Shown here one piece after another: positions 23,245-35,001 of a stretch of DNA of 64,000 nucleotides (the stretch's first letter is position 1; every line of letters begins with the position of its first letter). The notes beneath the pieces are model-generated. The model was not told the DNA's origin. It was given only the letters and a program-made list of their open reading frames with translations, and made no database searches. Origin of the DNA: Delphinapterus leucas (taxonomy: Eukaryota; Chordata; Mammalia; Artiodactyla; Monodontidae); NCBI RefSeq assembly GCF_002288925.2, contig NW_022098076.1, positions 70,719,858-70,783,857 of the forward strand, in the 5' to 3' direction. Position numbers and translations under genes: made by a program.

Positions 23245-25760
23245 AAAAAAAAGAAAAGAAAAAAACCCAAAAAAGCCCTACTAAATCCAAATCTTAGTTC
23301 AATCCCTTGTCTAGTTAGAGATAATATGAAAGCTATAGTTTTCCCTAGTGAGGAAGGAGATTACATTTTTTTAACCTCACTTTGTTTTGGAAGCATATGT
23401 TAGCAAACCTTATATACACAGCATTAAACCAGACCCCGAAAGACGCTAGAGAAATAGTACAGATCATGGAAAAATACATTTTCTTACGTTATGCTTATAT
23501 AACATACAAGTTTAGATCCCTTTAAAAATATGAGCTACTACCCCTTGATTGAAGGTTACAATTCTCTAAAAGTCTGGGGATAAGGGATAAAGCAACTCCT
23601 ATTGTGCATCTAAACTACCCTGAACTAAAAAGTAAACACTAGGGATGCAGTTATATTATAGCCACATGGTAGAAATGATCAAGATAACTTTGGGGGCTAT
23701 TTCCAGACAGAGGAAACAGGGTACAGTAGAGAAACTTATTCATCTATCACACCTTTCCTTTTCACTTTCACTCATAGTCGTTTCAATCAGCCATTGATCA
23801 GTATCAATATTGAGAGCTTTTCTTGTATGTCTTTTGTGTTTGTTTTTTGCTGTTATTGTTTTAGGTTTCACGTTGTTTTAAATAAAAGGTTCTGTTTCAT
23901 TTGGGGAAAGATTAGCAAAATGCAGAGGTAAAGGTTGGTACAAAATTTGGAACTTTTCTTTCTTCAAGTTTCCAAGTCCTATGAAAAACATGGAGTCCTG
24001 CCACATCAGAGAATGAACATGTATGGGAGATGAGAATGAACTTACCTGAGAGACTGTAGATGTGAAAGGAGGCCTTGGCCTAATGAAGGCAGCAAAAGGA
24101 TGAAAATTAGCAAGAAAAGGTAATTATAGCCTCTCAAAAACACCACCAAAACTTTTTTTTAAATGACTTGTGTAAATGTATTATAAATATATAATATTTA
24201 TATAATATACAAAAGTACTTAATTAATGTCAAATAACGATTAACTAATTCCACTGCTAATTATATTCAGAGTTTGTACGTCCGTTTAGGTCCCACCAGAA
24301 TGAAAGGAGACAAATTGGGTTTTCCTTGGCAGAAGAATACAGAAAAATGTCACAGGCTTAATATCTGGATAACAATTAGCATTCTCTCTGTGACAACTAG
24401 GTCTTCATATTTTGACATAAACTTCTTACATGCAGATAGATTCTGTGGAAATTGTAAACTTCTCCATGGAACATGGTAAATCTCATAGAACTGATACAAC
24501 CCCTTGAAATTCTGACCTGGATAAAAACATCTAGCCCAAACGACAAAGTTCAGATGGGCACCAGGAAATGAGATCAAATCTTTCCCAAAACACTGGCTCA
24601 AAGGTCACCACAATAGGAGAATGACTCAAAATCTCAGGGATTTGGGAAACCTTAAGCTGTTGCATTTCTTTGCATTTCATTATTTTATAGGAAATTACTG
24701 TTCTTTATTCATGTATATATTTAAAGTACTCATCATATTCAATATATGATTTTCAAAATAGTGATGAAATATGCTATTGGGGTTAACAATATTTGGGGAT
24801 AACTTTTCCTTCATATATGCAGAAATTCATGACACCTTTCTTAAAAAAATGTTGAGAAAATTTTTATATTTCCTTTTATGAGCACAACATAAAATTCATT
24901 ATCCTAGATTATGATCTATTATATTTGAATTACTGGTTTGGTAGGAATTATTTTTCTTCATAAAAAATATAACAAGAGAAAAACTACAAGTAAATCTTAT
25001 TGATTAGTTATTTGGTGATTAATTAGAGTAAGTGATAAAAAGTCTAACAATTCTTTAAATTTAGGCTTTTTACAGATGAGCCCTACCTTTAACAGGTTCC
25101 CAGAGTTCAGGTCCCCAGAGCTGTCAGCAAAGCATGTGACTAAAACCAAGAGAATAAGGGTCAAAAATACCTCTACCTGAGGCTTTTCTTTTTCTTCCAG
25201 TTTGAATGTTCCAGTTCTCAAAACTATTATGAGTTCCTCATGCAGTCCCTCCCCTTTTTTTCTTCCTCCATAAGGAAAAGAAGAAATACTTTTCTGGCTA
25301 TTTTTCTTCCTCTCTAACTAAGAGAACAATTGGATTGTTAAGGTTCCTGCCAGTTTCACCATATCAAGAGACCATGATGTTAAACTTATAGAGAAAAAGG
25401 TCATTTTTTTAATATTTGTGGGTAATACTGCTCAGCTAAGTGCTGAACTGAAATAAAAAATGAGAGCCACAGAAGAATATGCTGTGTTCTCAGTTATTAA
25501 AAAAAAAAAAGACCAAATGTTCTTTCTCAATCTTTTTCCTTATTTCACTGTCCATGTACATTTCTTCTAGGAAATGGTCAGAGGAAGTGGGGGAAAGTAA
25601 AATTAGGCAAAATATAAATGTATGTATGACTGTGTTCATTGTTACCATCGTGATACAAATTTTGTTTAGAGAAAGTAACAAAGCTTCTGGCAAATTGGTG
25701 TTTTGTAAATCACAATGAATTTAAATGATCAACATCTTTCTTAACACCAACTTTATCTCC
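23245..25760. other. AT-rich intergenic DNA, nothing assigned
   Basis: No gene or repeat recognised. An AT-only-like stretch lies near 24180-24212 and an A-run at 25499-25511. Confidence 0.4.
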
Positions 25761-25764
25761 AAAG

Positions 25765-26000
25765 TAAAAGTTCATTTATTTGCTTATTTATTTGGTAAAT
25801 ATGTATTATGTACTTATTATATTTCAAGTATGCTATGCTAGATTTTGTAAGGCATAAAAATGAGAGAAATAATATCTGCTTTCATGATATTCACAGTCGA
25901 GCAAAGGAAACACCTAGCACAGGAAATTAGTGAGTGTTCAGTATGTTTGTGGGATAATACATGAGTAATTGTAATGTGATGTGTTCTATAAGTCACGTGT
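25765..26000 (-). repeat. L2-like LINE fragment
   Basis: The reverse complement resembles the L2 3' end. On the + strand the order is atgtattatgtacttattat, then aagtatgctatgcta, then aatatctgctttcatgatat, which matches the inverted 'increasing-position, amount, size' wording of L2 tails only loosely. Confidence 0.45.
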
Positions 26001-26025
26001 GTGTGTGTCTGTTTGTGTGTGTTTT
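25990..26025 (+). repeat. Interrupted (GT)n microsatellite
   Basis: gtgtgtgtgt with tctgttt interruptions. Confidence 0.7.
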
Positions 26026-26399
26026 ATGTGGACTGTAACTTTGCTGTGAAGGATACTAACTTATACTCATTAACTTGGAATTATTACAAATAAAATCTTT
26101 TTTGAAGAGTTAGAACTAGCATTAGTTCCCTTCGTAGCTAAACTCTGACAACTATAATTCTCCACTCTTCATGAAGGGTCTTGAACAGAGGATGCTTTCC
26201 ATGACTACATTTTGCTTTTTAATGCTTAGTACCTCTTTCACTACAGATTGAGAACTATAATTAATACTTTAAAAGAAAGTCACAACATAATTTCATGGAT
26301 TTGTTTTAAACTTTTCAGAACTTCTTATTAAATAGTACTGAGCATTGTTCAGTAACTCTCTCAGACTGAATAGCAATAATCTTAGCCAGTTTTAACTGA

Positions 26400-26585
26400 A
26401 CAGTGAACATGTGCCAGCTTCTGTGATAACCATTTTATACATATTTTTAATTTCTCAAGAACCTTGCAAGATAGAAAGTATTAGTACCTCTCTCCTAATA
26501 GGGAAAATAAGGTTCAGAGAGGTTAACTGAGTAAGTTCCTGGGATCATTCTGACTCCAGGGCCTGTTCTCCTTCTACTACAGAGA
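26400..26585 (-). repeat. MIR SINE
   Basis: The + strand reads gaacatgtgccagcttctgt ... agggaaaataaggttcagag, then aggttaactgagtaag: the inverse of the MIR order, so minus-strand. Confidence 0.6.
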
Positions 26586-26589
26586 TGCC

Positions 26590-27545
26590 AACCCACAAAT
26601 CCCCTAAAAGAAAGAATCCATGTCATTCCAAGCATAGCCTCCGGATTGTGTTTTTAGCTGCATCCTAAACAACAAAACATGCCCAACCATTTTACACCTC
26701 TGATAGAATTATTCTGTGGAAACTGTTAATACACAGTCTACCAGATTTAAGTTAACTAATTTGTCTTATTGTTCACCTTTTTTTCTAAATTTTAAGATGG
26801 TAAATAGAACATTAAAATAAGAAAGTAGATGCCAAAGTCCATGCCAGTTTTATAAATACATTTTAATAGAAATAGAAATTGCTTGTCTATTTTTCTCAAT
26901 TACGTGGTGTATTTACCCCTTAACCCAATCTGATGTGAATATTTGTAAGAACGGAATTCAAAAATACAGCTTTTTGTAAAGAATATGTGAAAGTGTTAAT
27001 ATTGATGGCATTGCAGCCTGCTATCTCAAAATAACAAAACAAAATTTCAGCAGGAATTATGGTCTCAGAAATTTAGTCCTTTTTTGTTATTTTGAAAACA
27101 AAGTATTAGGGCATCACTACTTCTAATTCCTCTACTAACTGTCCTACATCCATCTCCATACCTAGCAATGGTAACGTATATGTGTTGATCATAGGCATTT
27201 GGGAAATCCATACACATTGAGTAGGATAAGTTAATGAGCTTCTCTGTGACTTCTCATTTTGGCCTTTAGGCTGTTTATGATTAGGCTCTAATCTAAGTCT
27301 GTAGTTTCTGTTTGTTTTGTTCGTTTGTTTGTTTGTTTCTCCTGGGGCTCCTCTTCATGACCTTCCACTGCAACCAAATTGATCTCTGTCATCTTCAACT
27401 TTTGCATATTTAATTGCCTCCTTCTCCTCTACCTACACAGACTCTATTTATCCTTCAGTATCAGCCCTTTAAATCTTGCTTAACTATCCTGTTCTAATCT
27501 GAATATGGAAACTTTTCATAAGTCTTCTAACAAGCCCCTGAATTG
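26590..27545. other. Intergenic DNA, nothing firmly assigned
   Basis: A (GTTT)n run at 27310-27338 and an inverted repeat at 27027-27094. The pyrimidine-rich part at 27340-27530 may be a remnant of L2, too diverged to claim. Confidence 0.4.
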
Positions 27546-27549
27546 AGAT

Positions 27550-27785
27550 CTGGGAGTAGTACTGTAGGGTCGACAAAGTCTGATACCAGTCACTTGGGTT
27601 CAAATCCCAGTTCTACTACTAAGAGATAAGTGATCTCAGCCAAGTTCCTTAACCTCTGCTCTGGTAGCTATCACTTCTGTAAAATGTATGGATAAAAAAA
27701 GAAATAAGGTAGACATTGAATGTGTTAATATACATAATATATTCAGAACAGTGTTGCATATAGATGGTCACTGAGCTATTATTAT
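27550..27785 (+). repeat. MIR SINE
   Basis: Ordered MIR landmarks: cacttgggttcaaatcccag, ctactactaagagataag, agttccttaacctctgctct, ctgtaaaatgtatgg. Confidence 0.8.
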
Positions 27786-27789
27786 TAAA

Positions 27790-30115
27790 AGAAAATTAGC
27801 AGACAGATCACATAACTGTAGCTGCCTACCACTCGTCACCAGTGTTTACTTGTTGCTGTTTTTCTTTATAATCCATTCAAAGGGCTTTACAGTAAATGGA
27901 TATTTCTGAGCTATTCAGTTTTGAAAAAAAACTCAGGTTACCCATTGGTATTAAAATACAAGGAAAATTCCCAAACCTCTCAGAAGAAACTGCTCAGGTA
28001 TGTCAAAGAATAATTATCACCATCTTCAGTTTATAGAATTGTCCACATATATTATTTCATTTTGGGCTAGTTTAATTTTTAAAGTTTTTAGCTTATTTAA
28101 TGACCAGGGGACTACAAAATGAGACAAAACTGAAAAAGAAATAGCAGAAAAATGGATCATATTACATAAAAAAATTAACCACCAGTAGCATCTCATACTC
28201 AAATTACTGTGTTCTTTAGTAGCATAGATGATGAAAAATAGTAAATCATGGGAAAGGGAATCAGGAAATAACCATATCAACATAGAATACCCTCTTCTCT
28301 GCAAAGGCTCAAAGACATCTCTGGAGTGTCAAAGGCATGTCCTTCAATATTTAACTTTTTCACTGTTCCTCATTTCAAATTGAACAATATGTTAATTACC
28401 CGATGAAGCGTTATAATTACGCTAATAGCTCCACTCTTACTTATAATTACTGCATCAACACTTTCTTTTTCATATGCTTCAATCTATACCTATTACATTG
28501 TCATGATGAAGACACATTAACATTATAATACCGTATAATTAGCTGATGAGCAATTAAATTATTCCACTGCTCTTGTTCCTCTTTGCCAAAAGGTTGCTTC
28601 CAAGCTCTATTATCTCCTCTTTCTCTTCAGTTTGCTTTAGTGGTTCTTTTCCCCCCAAAACAAAGAGGCTCATAAGCTGTATTCAAAGCATTTTGATTTC
28701 AAATTCAGAATGGATAAGTGCTCAAGTTGGTGTTGGTCGAAGAAATAAATTGGCTTTATAGACAAGTTTTAAATGATTTTCATTTTGCTTCAATGCAAAT
28801 CTACATAACACGATAAAACTTTGCAGGATCATTCTTTTTAAATACTGATTTTTTGTTTCAAAAATTAAAAATTTCCATAATTTACAGTAAAATGATTTAA
28901 ACTATATTAGATACTATTTGAAATACAGCCCTCATGGATTATTTTATAAATAATTCAAACTAAACTTTCACAGAAACTCTGAAGCTTTGAGGATTGTGAA
29001 CATAAAATAAAATCACATACTGACTGTATAACTATGGCAATGTGCAATCTATCCTTTTGACTTGTCCAGCTACCATTAAATATGTTTTCTTTTATGTGCC
29101 CGTTATCATTCTTCGAGATTTTAGTCCCTTAAGAAGGTTCCTGTGTGAAAATGGATCTCTCTCCTTGGTTAAAGACTTATTTTAGCCCAAATAAACTTTA
29201 GAACTAATTGGAGCACAGTTTTAATGACTCCAAAACAGTTGGCGCCCACATGGCTTATCACTGAAATCACTTTCTGCATGTATGTGGCAACCTAACCCAG
29301 TTGCTGTTAAGTCCATATTTTATGAGAACTTAATCTTTCTTAGATAACTTTGGACTAACATTATGAGCTATGAAAGAAAAGTGGAATTCACTTTACAAGC
29401 AAGGCCTATTTCAATAAAATGACTTGTCTCAGCTTAGTTTCCTTTGCTATAGGGCAGAGGAAAATCTATTGAGTATGATGGTCTCATATGCAGAAACTTG
29501 CCTCTTTAGAAAAGCCATATGGGCCCTGCCAACTTCCAAAAGCCATTTCAGATTATTAGTAACAACATATTTGGAAAGTAATGACAAACAAGTTACCTCT
29601 GGCTTGAGATAGACTGGAAAATGATTAAGTCCTTGCTTAAGTAACAGTTACTTTGGCTACAATCCTCTGACTTTCAAAGTCCTTAACCATAATTTGATAT
29701 TTTTAAACTGAAAAAAGTCTCACGCTTTCACAGGGGTACATTGTTTATTTTGCCTCAGGTCAAATATAATCTCTCAACCTCTGACAAACTGTATTAGCAC
29801 TGCCATTTGTTTTTCAGTTGTTATGGAAAAAACAGTTTAACCATTAATGAATGATAATCACAGAAGTAGGCTATACTTTATCTCAAATAAAACTTGGTCT
29901 ACTGACAGATATTAAAGCTCAAAAGGCATCAAAATGCAATCAAGATTAACATGTCAGGATTTTAAATAGAATGTTAGCTGGAATAACTTGAGATTCTCAC
30001 TCCAAATTGTTAATACATTGTAGATAAGAATCTTATATTGATTTTAATTATTTATATGCAGTTAAAATGCCTACAGTTTTCATCTCTTGTAAATAGGGTT
30101 CCTAGTACACATGTT
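27790..30115. other. Intergenic DNA without recognised repeats
   Basis: No gene or mobile element recognised over about 2.3 kb, unusual for this window. Includes the TAATTA-rich block described separately. Confidence 0.45.
28385..28560. promoter_or_regulatory. Candidate conserved non-coding element (TAATTA cluster)
   Basis: Four TAATTA homeodomain-type cores (28393-28398, 28414-28419, 28444-28449, 28536-28541) and several retained CpGs in otherwise CpG-poor AT-rich DNA. The 10-mer ttataattac occurs twice, 30 bp apart. No interspersed repeat covers it. A developmental enhancer is one reading; the function is not established. Confidence 0.3.
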
Positions 30116-30119
30116 AAAA

Positions 30120-30345
30120 GCAGGAGTGTAGAGATTAAGAGCCTGAACCTTGAGTCAAACCCTGCTCCAATATTTACTGTGTGACCTTGAAAAGTCATTT
30201 AATCTTCCTAAGCTTATTTTGCAGCTATAAAATAACAGCAGTACCTATCTTGTAAAGTTACTGGAAGGATAAAGGGAAAAATTTAACATAAAGCACTTAG
30301 CACTTAGCATAATGTGATCACTCATTAATTATTAAATAGTTTCAT
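30120..30345 (+). repeat. MIR SINE
   Basis: Ordered landmarks: gtagagattaagagcctgaa, ttactgtgtgaccttgaaaa, agtcatttaatcttcctaag, and the agcacttagcacttagca tail. Confidence 0.8.
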
Positions 30346-30349
30346 TATT

Positions 30350-30982
30350 CCCTATTATCAGCTTAAAGGTAATTTTTCTTTCTGTTCTTTGGAAAACACA
30401 TCATGCAAAATTCATAATTATCAGGTGCTATAATTTCTCATAAAATATTTGATCTGGAAAAGATTTTATTTTATTTTATTTTTAGCCTAAGTACTTCATA
30501 TGTATTTTCTAGGAATATAAGTTTAATTAGTGCCCAAGTTAGCACTACATGGCAGTGCTCACTCCCAATAGTATGTCTTTCTATTATACCTTTTTATTTA
30601 AGAGATCTGTAAAATACATATAACTGGACTACAGTCTTTTAAAATATATGAAATTTTAATCATATATACAAATTACCACATGAAACTAAAATTTAAATTG
30701 TATAATCACCTGTAGCCCGTTTGAACTCTTGGCATTATTCAAGGTATAAAACCAACATGTTTATTTTACTCTCTATATAGAATATACCTATAGAAAACCA
30801 AATCCCTATTTTCAATGTTGATTTTTCTGCCTCCTTTCAGTTGAAGTATTGAGTTTTTACTAGTCTACTTAACACTTCCTCTTTTAAACAGTATCAGAAT
30901 TACTATATTTCTTTCACAATTAATTATTATATCTAACGGCTTCTGAAAAGTGTTCTTCCATTTCTTCCAGGAGCGCTGCTAT
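30350..30982. other. AT-rich intergenic DNA, nothing assigned
   Basis: No gene or repeat recognised; a short ttttattttatttt run at about 30464-30482. Confidence 0.4.
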
Positions 30983-30997
30983 ATCACAATGAATTTT

Positions 30998-31288
30998 TTT
31001 TTATTTTTAAAATTTATTTATTTATGGCTGTGTTGGGTCTTCGTTTCTGTGTGAGGGCTTTCTCTAGTTGCGGCAAGCGGGGGCCACTCTTCATCGCAGT
31101 GCGCGGGCCTCTCACTATCACGGCCTCTGTTGTTGCAGAGCACAGGCTCCAGATGCACAGGCTCAGTAGCTGTGGCTCACAGGCCTAGTTGCTCTGCGGC
31201 ATGTGGGATCCTCCTAGACCAGGGCTCGAACCCGTGTCCCCTGCATTAGCAGGCAGATTCTCAACCACTGCGCTACCAGGGAAGCCCA
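30998..31288 (-). mobile_element. CHR-2-type tRNA-derived SINE, long form
   Basis: The reverse complement starts gggcttccctggtagcgcag (tRNA-Glu-like A-box region) with a B-box-like ggttcgagccc and ends in an A-rich tail. Flanked by a perfect 15-bp duplication, atcacaatgaatttt, at 30983-30997 and 31289-31303, which fixes the insertion boundaries. Confidence 0.95.
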
Positions 31289-31303
31289 ATCACAATGAAT
31301 TTT

Positions 31304-32625
31304 AACATCAACTGGCTTTTGGAAATTCTCTCCCACATATTCTTGAAGACTATATAAATTTTGAACCCCTAATCATATAACTTTTGATGGTAGTATTCAA
31401 TACTTCAAAAGAATGCAATATTTGTTGTTTGTTAATGCCATCAGGAGTATTTTATTCCCACATTCCACAAAACTGATACCCTTGTGGTTGAGGGAAATTC
31501 ATATCCCCAGCTCCTAATAATAGAAAAAGAAAACATAGATGATCCCAATTGAATCTGAGGAAAGTTTTCCTTTTTTTTCTTTTTCTTTCTTCTCAATACC
31601 AATTGTTACCTGCTGTTTTGGTGGGAAGCTACAAAGATTGACAGGACATCCCCAAACAGATAGGAATTCAGAACCACGAGTATCTGGCAGGAATGGGGTC
31701 AAAGACCTAATAATAAGCCTTCCTCACTTTGTTACCAATCATGTGATAATAGTAATATAATAGCCATCAAAAGTTTGAAATGCTTTATTCTCTCTATAAT
31801 GTTTCTTTAATTAATTATGCTAGGTGAATCTCACATAAAATTATTTATAATTAATTATGTTTCCTCAGCTTAACCTCTGGGACTTGGATTCCCATTTGAT
31901 GGTTACATATACTATATAACAATCAAATTGATCTTTTAATATAGTGTGGTAATATGACTCTCATTCACTTTTCAAATCCCATTCCCCAAAAAGCATCTTC
32001 AGAAGATCCCAGCTACAACTGATGTTTTGGCCTCAGGGTTAAGTAAGAGTAGATAATCTCTGGAAATGTGATTTAACCTTTCGGTCAGTAAGAGTTAGGG
32101 CTGATAGATGAACACAAAAAGCCTTCTCTCCCCTGTCCCTAGAGATGAGCCACTACTGTGTCCAAGGATAGCTTTTACAATCAAAGTAGTCTGCTGAAAA
32201 TAACCAAGAGTGACAATCAGCTCTTAGCTTCCAAAGGAACTTCACATTGCCTCTGTCATTTACAAATGAGGAGTCGTGTATCTCTGGAAGAGATGAGTCT
32301 TTGTGGCTATGTTACTAACCACAAGAATTGAGATATCAAGCTCTTCTATTCTGTTCATCAGTATATTCTATGGAATGAATAATTGTGGATTCAGTGGTAT
32401 CCTGGGATTCTCTGATCCCAGCTATCACAATTCTTACCATCTATAGTTTGCCTCAGAAGAAGATAATTTGGATATATGAATAAAGGTAGGATGCCCAACC
32501 CACATTAACATTTTTCAGGCATGAAATAGAGAAGAGAACCTGAGAGAGATGGTTTTGAATAGAGATATGGAAAATCTAAAAATGGAGAAACGTACTTTTA
32601 ATGAGACATAATGAAAAAGCAAAAG
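31304..32625. other. Intergenic DNA, nothing assigned
   Basis: No gene or repeat recognised. Two ttaattaatta-type clusters near 31808-31856. Confidence 0.4.
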
Positions 32626-32629
32626 GAAA

Positions 32630-32805
32630 CAGAATCACAGCAGGTCAGTGCTGCAAGAGACCTATGAATACAAACTAACCCTTCCCTTTAAAGATGAGGG
32701 AACTGAGGCCCAAAGAGGTGAATGCCATTAATCAAGTTTGCTACATAGTAAATGGTAGGATGCTGGGAGTTCAGTTTTCTGACCCTAAAGCCACTATATT
32801 AACAA
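32630..32805 (-). repeat. MIR/MIR3-like SINE
   Basis: The + strand carries aaagatgagggaactgaggc and ccaaagaggtgaatgcc, then gatgctgggagttcag: the inverted MIR core. Confidence 0.65.
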
Positions 32806-32809
32806 GAGT

Positions 32810-33730
32810 GGTGAGGGAGCATTTTGCTTTTTATAATTTAAATGTGTGCAGTTTTGAAATAAATAAATAGTGTAAGTTGGTCTAGATCTGAGACTTCCCA
32901 CTCCTACATAAATTCCATTTCATGCATTTAGTAATACCTGGCAACAGTATCAATTTATTTATCATTTATCTTCATCAATTAATATGAAATTCTAGGGTAA
33001 AAATAATTTTGTATCACAGGCCAGTGATTTTTCTACCAAATTGTCTATTTGCCACTGTAAAGGAGATGCAAATTCCACAGCCATGGGTGTGCGGATCATA
33101 ACACAAATATGTAAGATCTAATGGAGAAATTTCTTCAGAGAGTGATATTTTGTCTTAAAAGAATCATGTAACATTTTCTATTTGCCTGTTTTCCCCACAA
33201 AAGTTCAAAGTAAATTAATGCTCCAAAGATGTACAAGGTTTGCTTTGTCTAACCTTGCAGAATTCTGCATATTCTCAGGAGTTCATATACTTTAGTATAT
33301 ACTGATTATAAGCTATTTACCTTTCCCAGTTTGGAAGCCTACTATAAGCACAAAGAACTGAGTGCAAAAAAAATCATACAAAAATGATTTTTTTCTGTTC
33401 CTCTGTTTCATATAACAGCAATTCTTCTCCAGAAAGGAGCATGAATTAAAGGAAAGAGAAAATTTACATTGAATTTTAACTACATATTTCATAGCGTTGT
33501 CTTGAAGTAAAATAAAAAATACTTTTTAATTCCCTACCTCTAATCAAAATCCACCTATACTTTTCCAGCAGTAACTCAAATATTTATTTACTTTGAATAA
33601 TAAATAAGTATAAATTGATTAATCAAACCAAAAGTTCCAAATTATTCCCTTTAGTCACAGTGACTCATCTAAAGTGGATTTGGACAGGATAAAGTACAGG
33701 ATGTATTTTCATAAAACTAATAGGATTTTT
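32810..33730. other. Intergenic DNA, nothing assigned
   Basis: No gene or repeat recognised. Confidence 0.4.
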
Positions 33731-33745
33731 CAAGAATGGAAAAGG

Positions 33746-33992
33746 GGGACTTCCCTGGTGGCACAGTGGTTAAGAATCTGCCTGCCAATGCAAGGGACAT
33801 GGGTTCAGTCCCTCGTCCAGGAAGATCCCACATCTTGGGGAGCATCTAAGCCTGTGCACCACAACTACTGAAGCCGGTGCACCTAGAGTCCGTGCTCCAC
33901 AACGAGAAGCCTGCGCACCACAAGGAAGAGTAGTCCCCGCTCACAACTAGAGAAAGCCCGTGCGCGGCAACAAAGACCCAACGCAGCCAAAA
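33746..33992 (+). mobile_element. CHR-2-type tRNA-derived SINE
   Basis: Starts gggacttccctggtggcaca, with a B-box-like gggttcagtccc, and ends acccaacgcagccaaaa. Flanked by a perfect 14-bp duplication, aagaatggaaaagg, at 33732-33745 and 33993-34006. Confidence 0.95.
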
Positions 33993-34067
33993 AAGAATGG
34001 AAAAGGCATGAATCTTTTTCTCATCCTGCCATCTACCCATGCTTAAAGACTCTCCACAATAGTAATT

Positions 34068-34740
34068 CTTGAAACAAACATTTATAGAATGCTTGATATG
34101 AGATGATTCTAAGACAGACATTGTCCCTGTCTTCACAGAGTTCAGAGTGATCAGATAGTAAATATCCATAAAGAAATAAAAATCAAATGGTGATAGGTTC
34201 TCTACAGAGAATTAAAAGAAAGTGATATGAGATTGATGCGTGGAGAGAATTGTATTTTATCGGATGCTCATGAGAGGATTCTTTGAGAGATAATATTTAA
34301 GGTGAGCCTAAATTGACAAGAAAAACGATGCATGTAAAATTGAAGAAACATTTCAGAAAAACTAAATAGCTGTTACAAAGTCCCTAGGGCAGGAATAGAA
34401 AGAGTGCCACGTAGCTGGAGCAACGTGTTTAAGGAAGGTGGGAGAGATGGTGTCAGAAAGATGTGCAGAATGAAATTCTGTAGGATTTCATTATTTTACA
34501 AAAGGGTACAAAATTTGATTTTACTATAAGTCAATGGGAACATTGGAGTATTAAGTAGTGGAGTGATGACACTATGTAACTTAGTTCAACTGTTTTAACC
34601 ATATAGATGGTTGTATAAAGTAAAGACTTAAGGGTTGCAGCTGGAAACAGATTAGCGCCTGTGGCTTGGACCACGGTGCTGATATGTACTTAAAACCATG
34701 GGACTGGAAGAGATTACCTAGGTTGATACTGTGTATTGAT
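34068..34740 (-). repeat. L2 LINE 3' region, inverted
   Basis: On the + strand the order is the inverted L2 3' end (caaacatttatagaatgctt), then 'agtccctagggcaggaatag', the aaggtgggagagatggtgtc stretch, 'aagtcaatgggaacattgga' and ggcttggaccacggtgct. Several separate L2 landmarks in the right order over about 670 bp. Confidence 0.75.
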
Positions 34741-34860
34741 AGGAAAAAAAATACCTCTAAAATACTTCAATATGTAGAAAATAAGTAAGGGAAAGGGTCC
34801 AGTAAATAAGACTGAGACTATTTAGTGAGTATATTGACTTGAAAATAAATATATATTTTA

Positions 34861-34985
34861 TTTTTTGTTGTTGTTGGCCGCTCTGAGCAGTTCGTGGGAT
34901 CTTAGTTCCTGGACCAGGGATTGAACCTGCACCCTCGGCCCTGAAAGAATGGAGTCCTAACCACTGGACCACCTGGGAATTCCCT
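34861..34985 (-). mobile_element. CHR-1-type tRNA-derived SINE, short
   Basis: The reverse complement starts gggaattcccaggtggtcca and ends in a short A/T tail. Flanked by a perfect 16-bp duplication, ataaatatatatttta, at 34845-34860 and 34986-35001. Confidence 0.92.
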
Positions 34986-35001
34986 ATAAATATATATTTT
35001 A

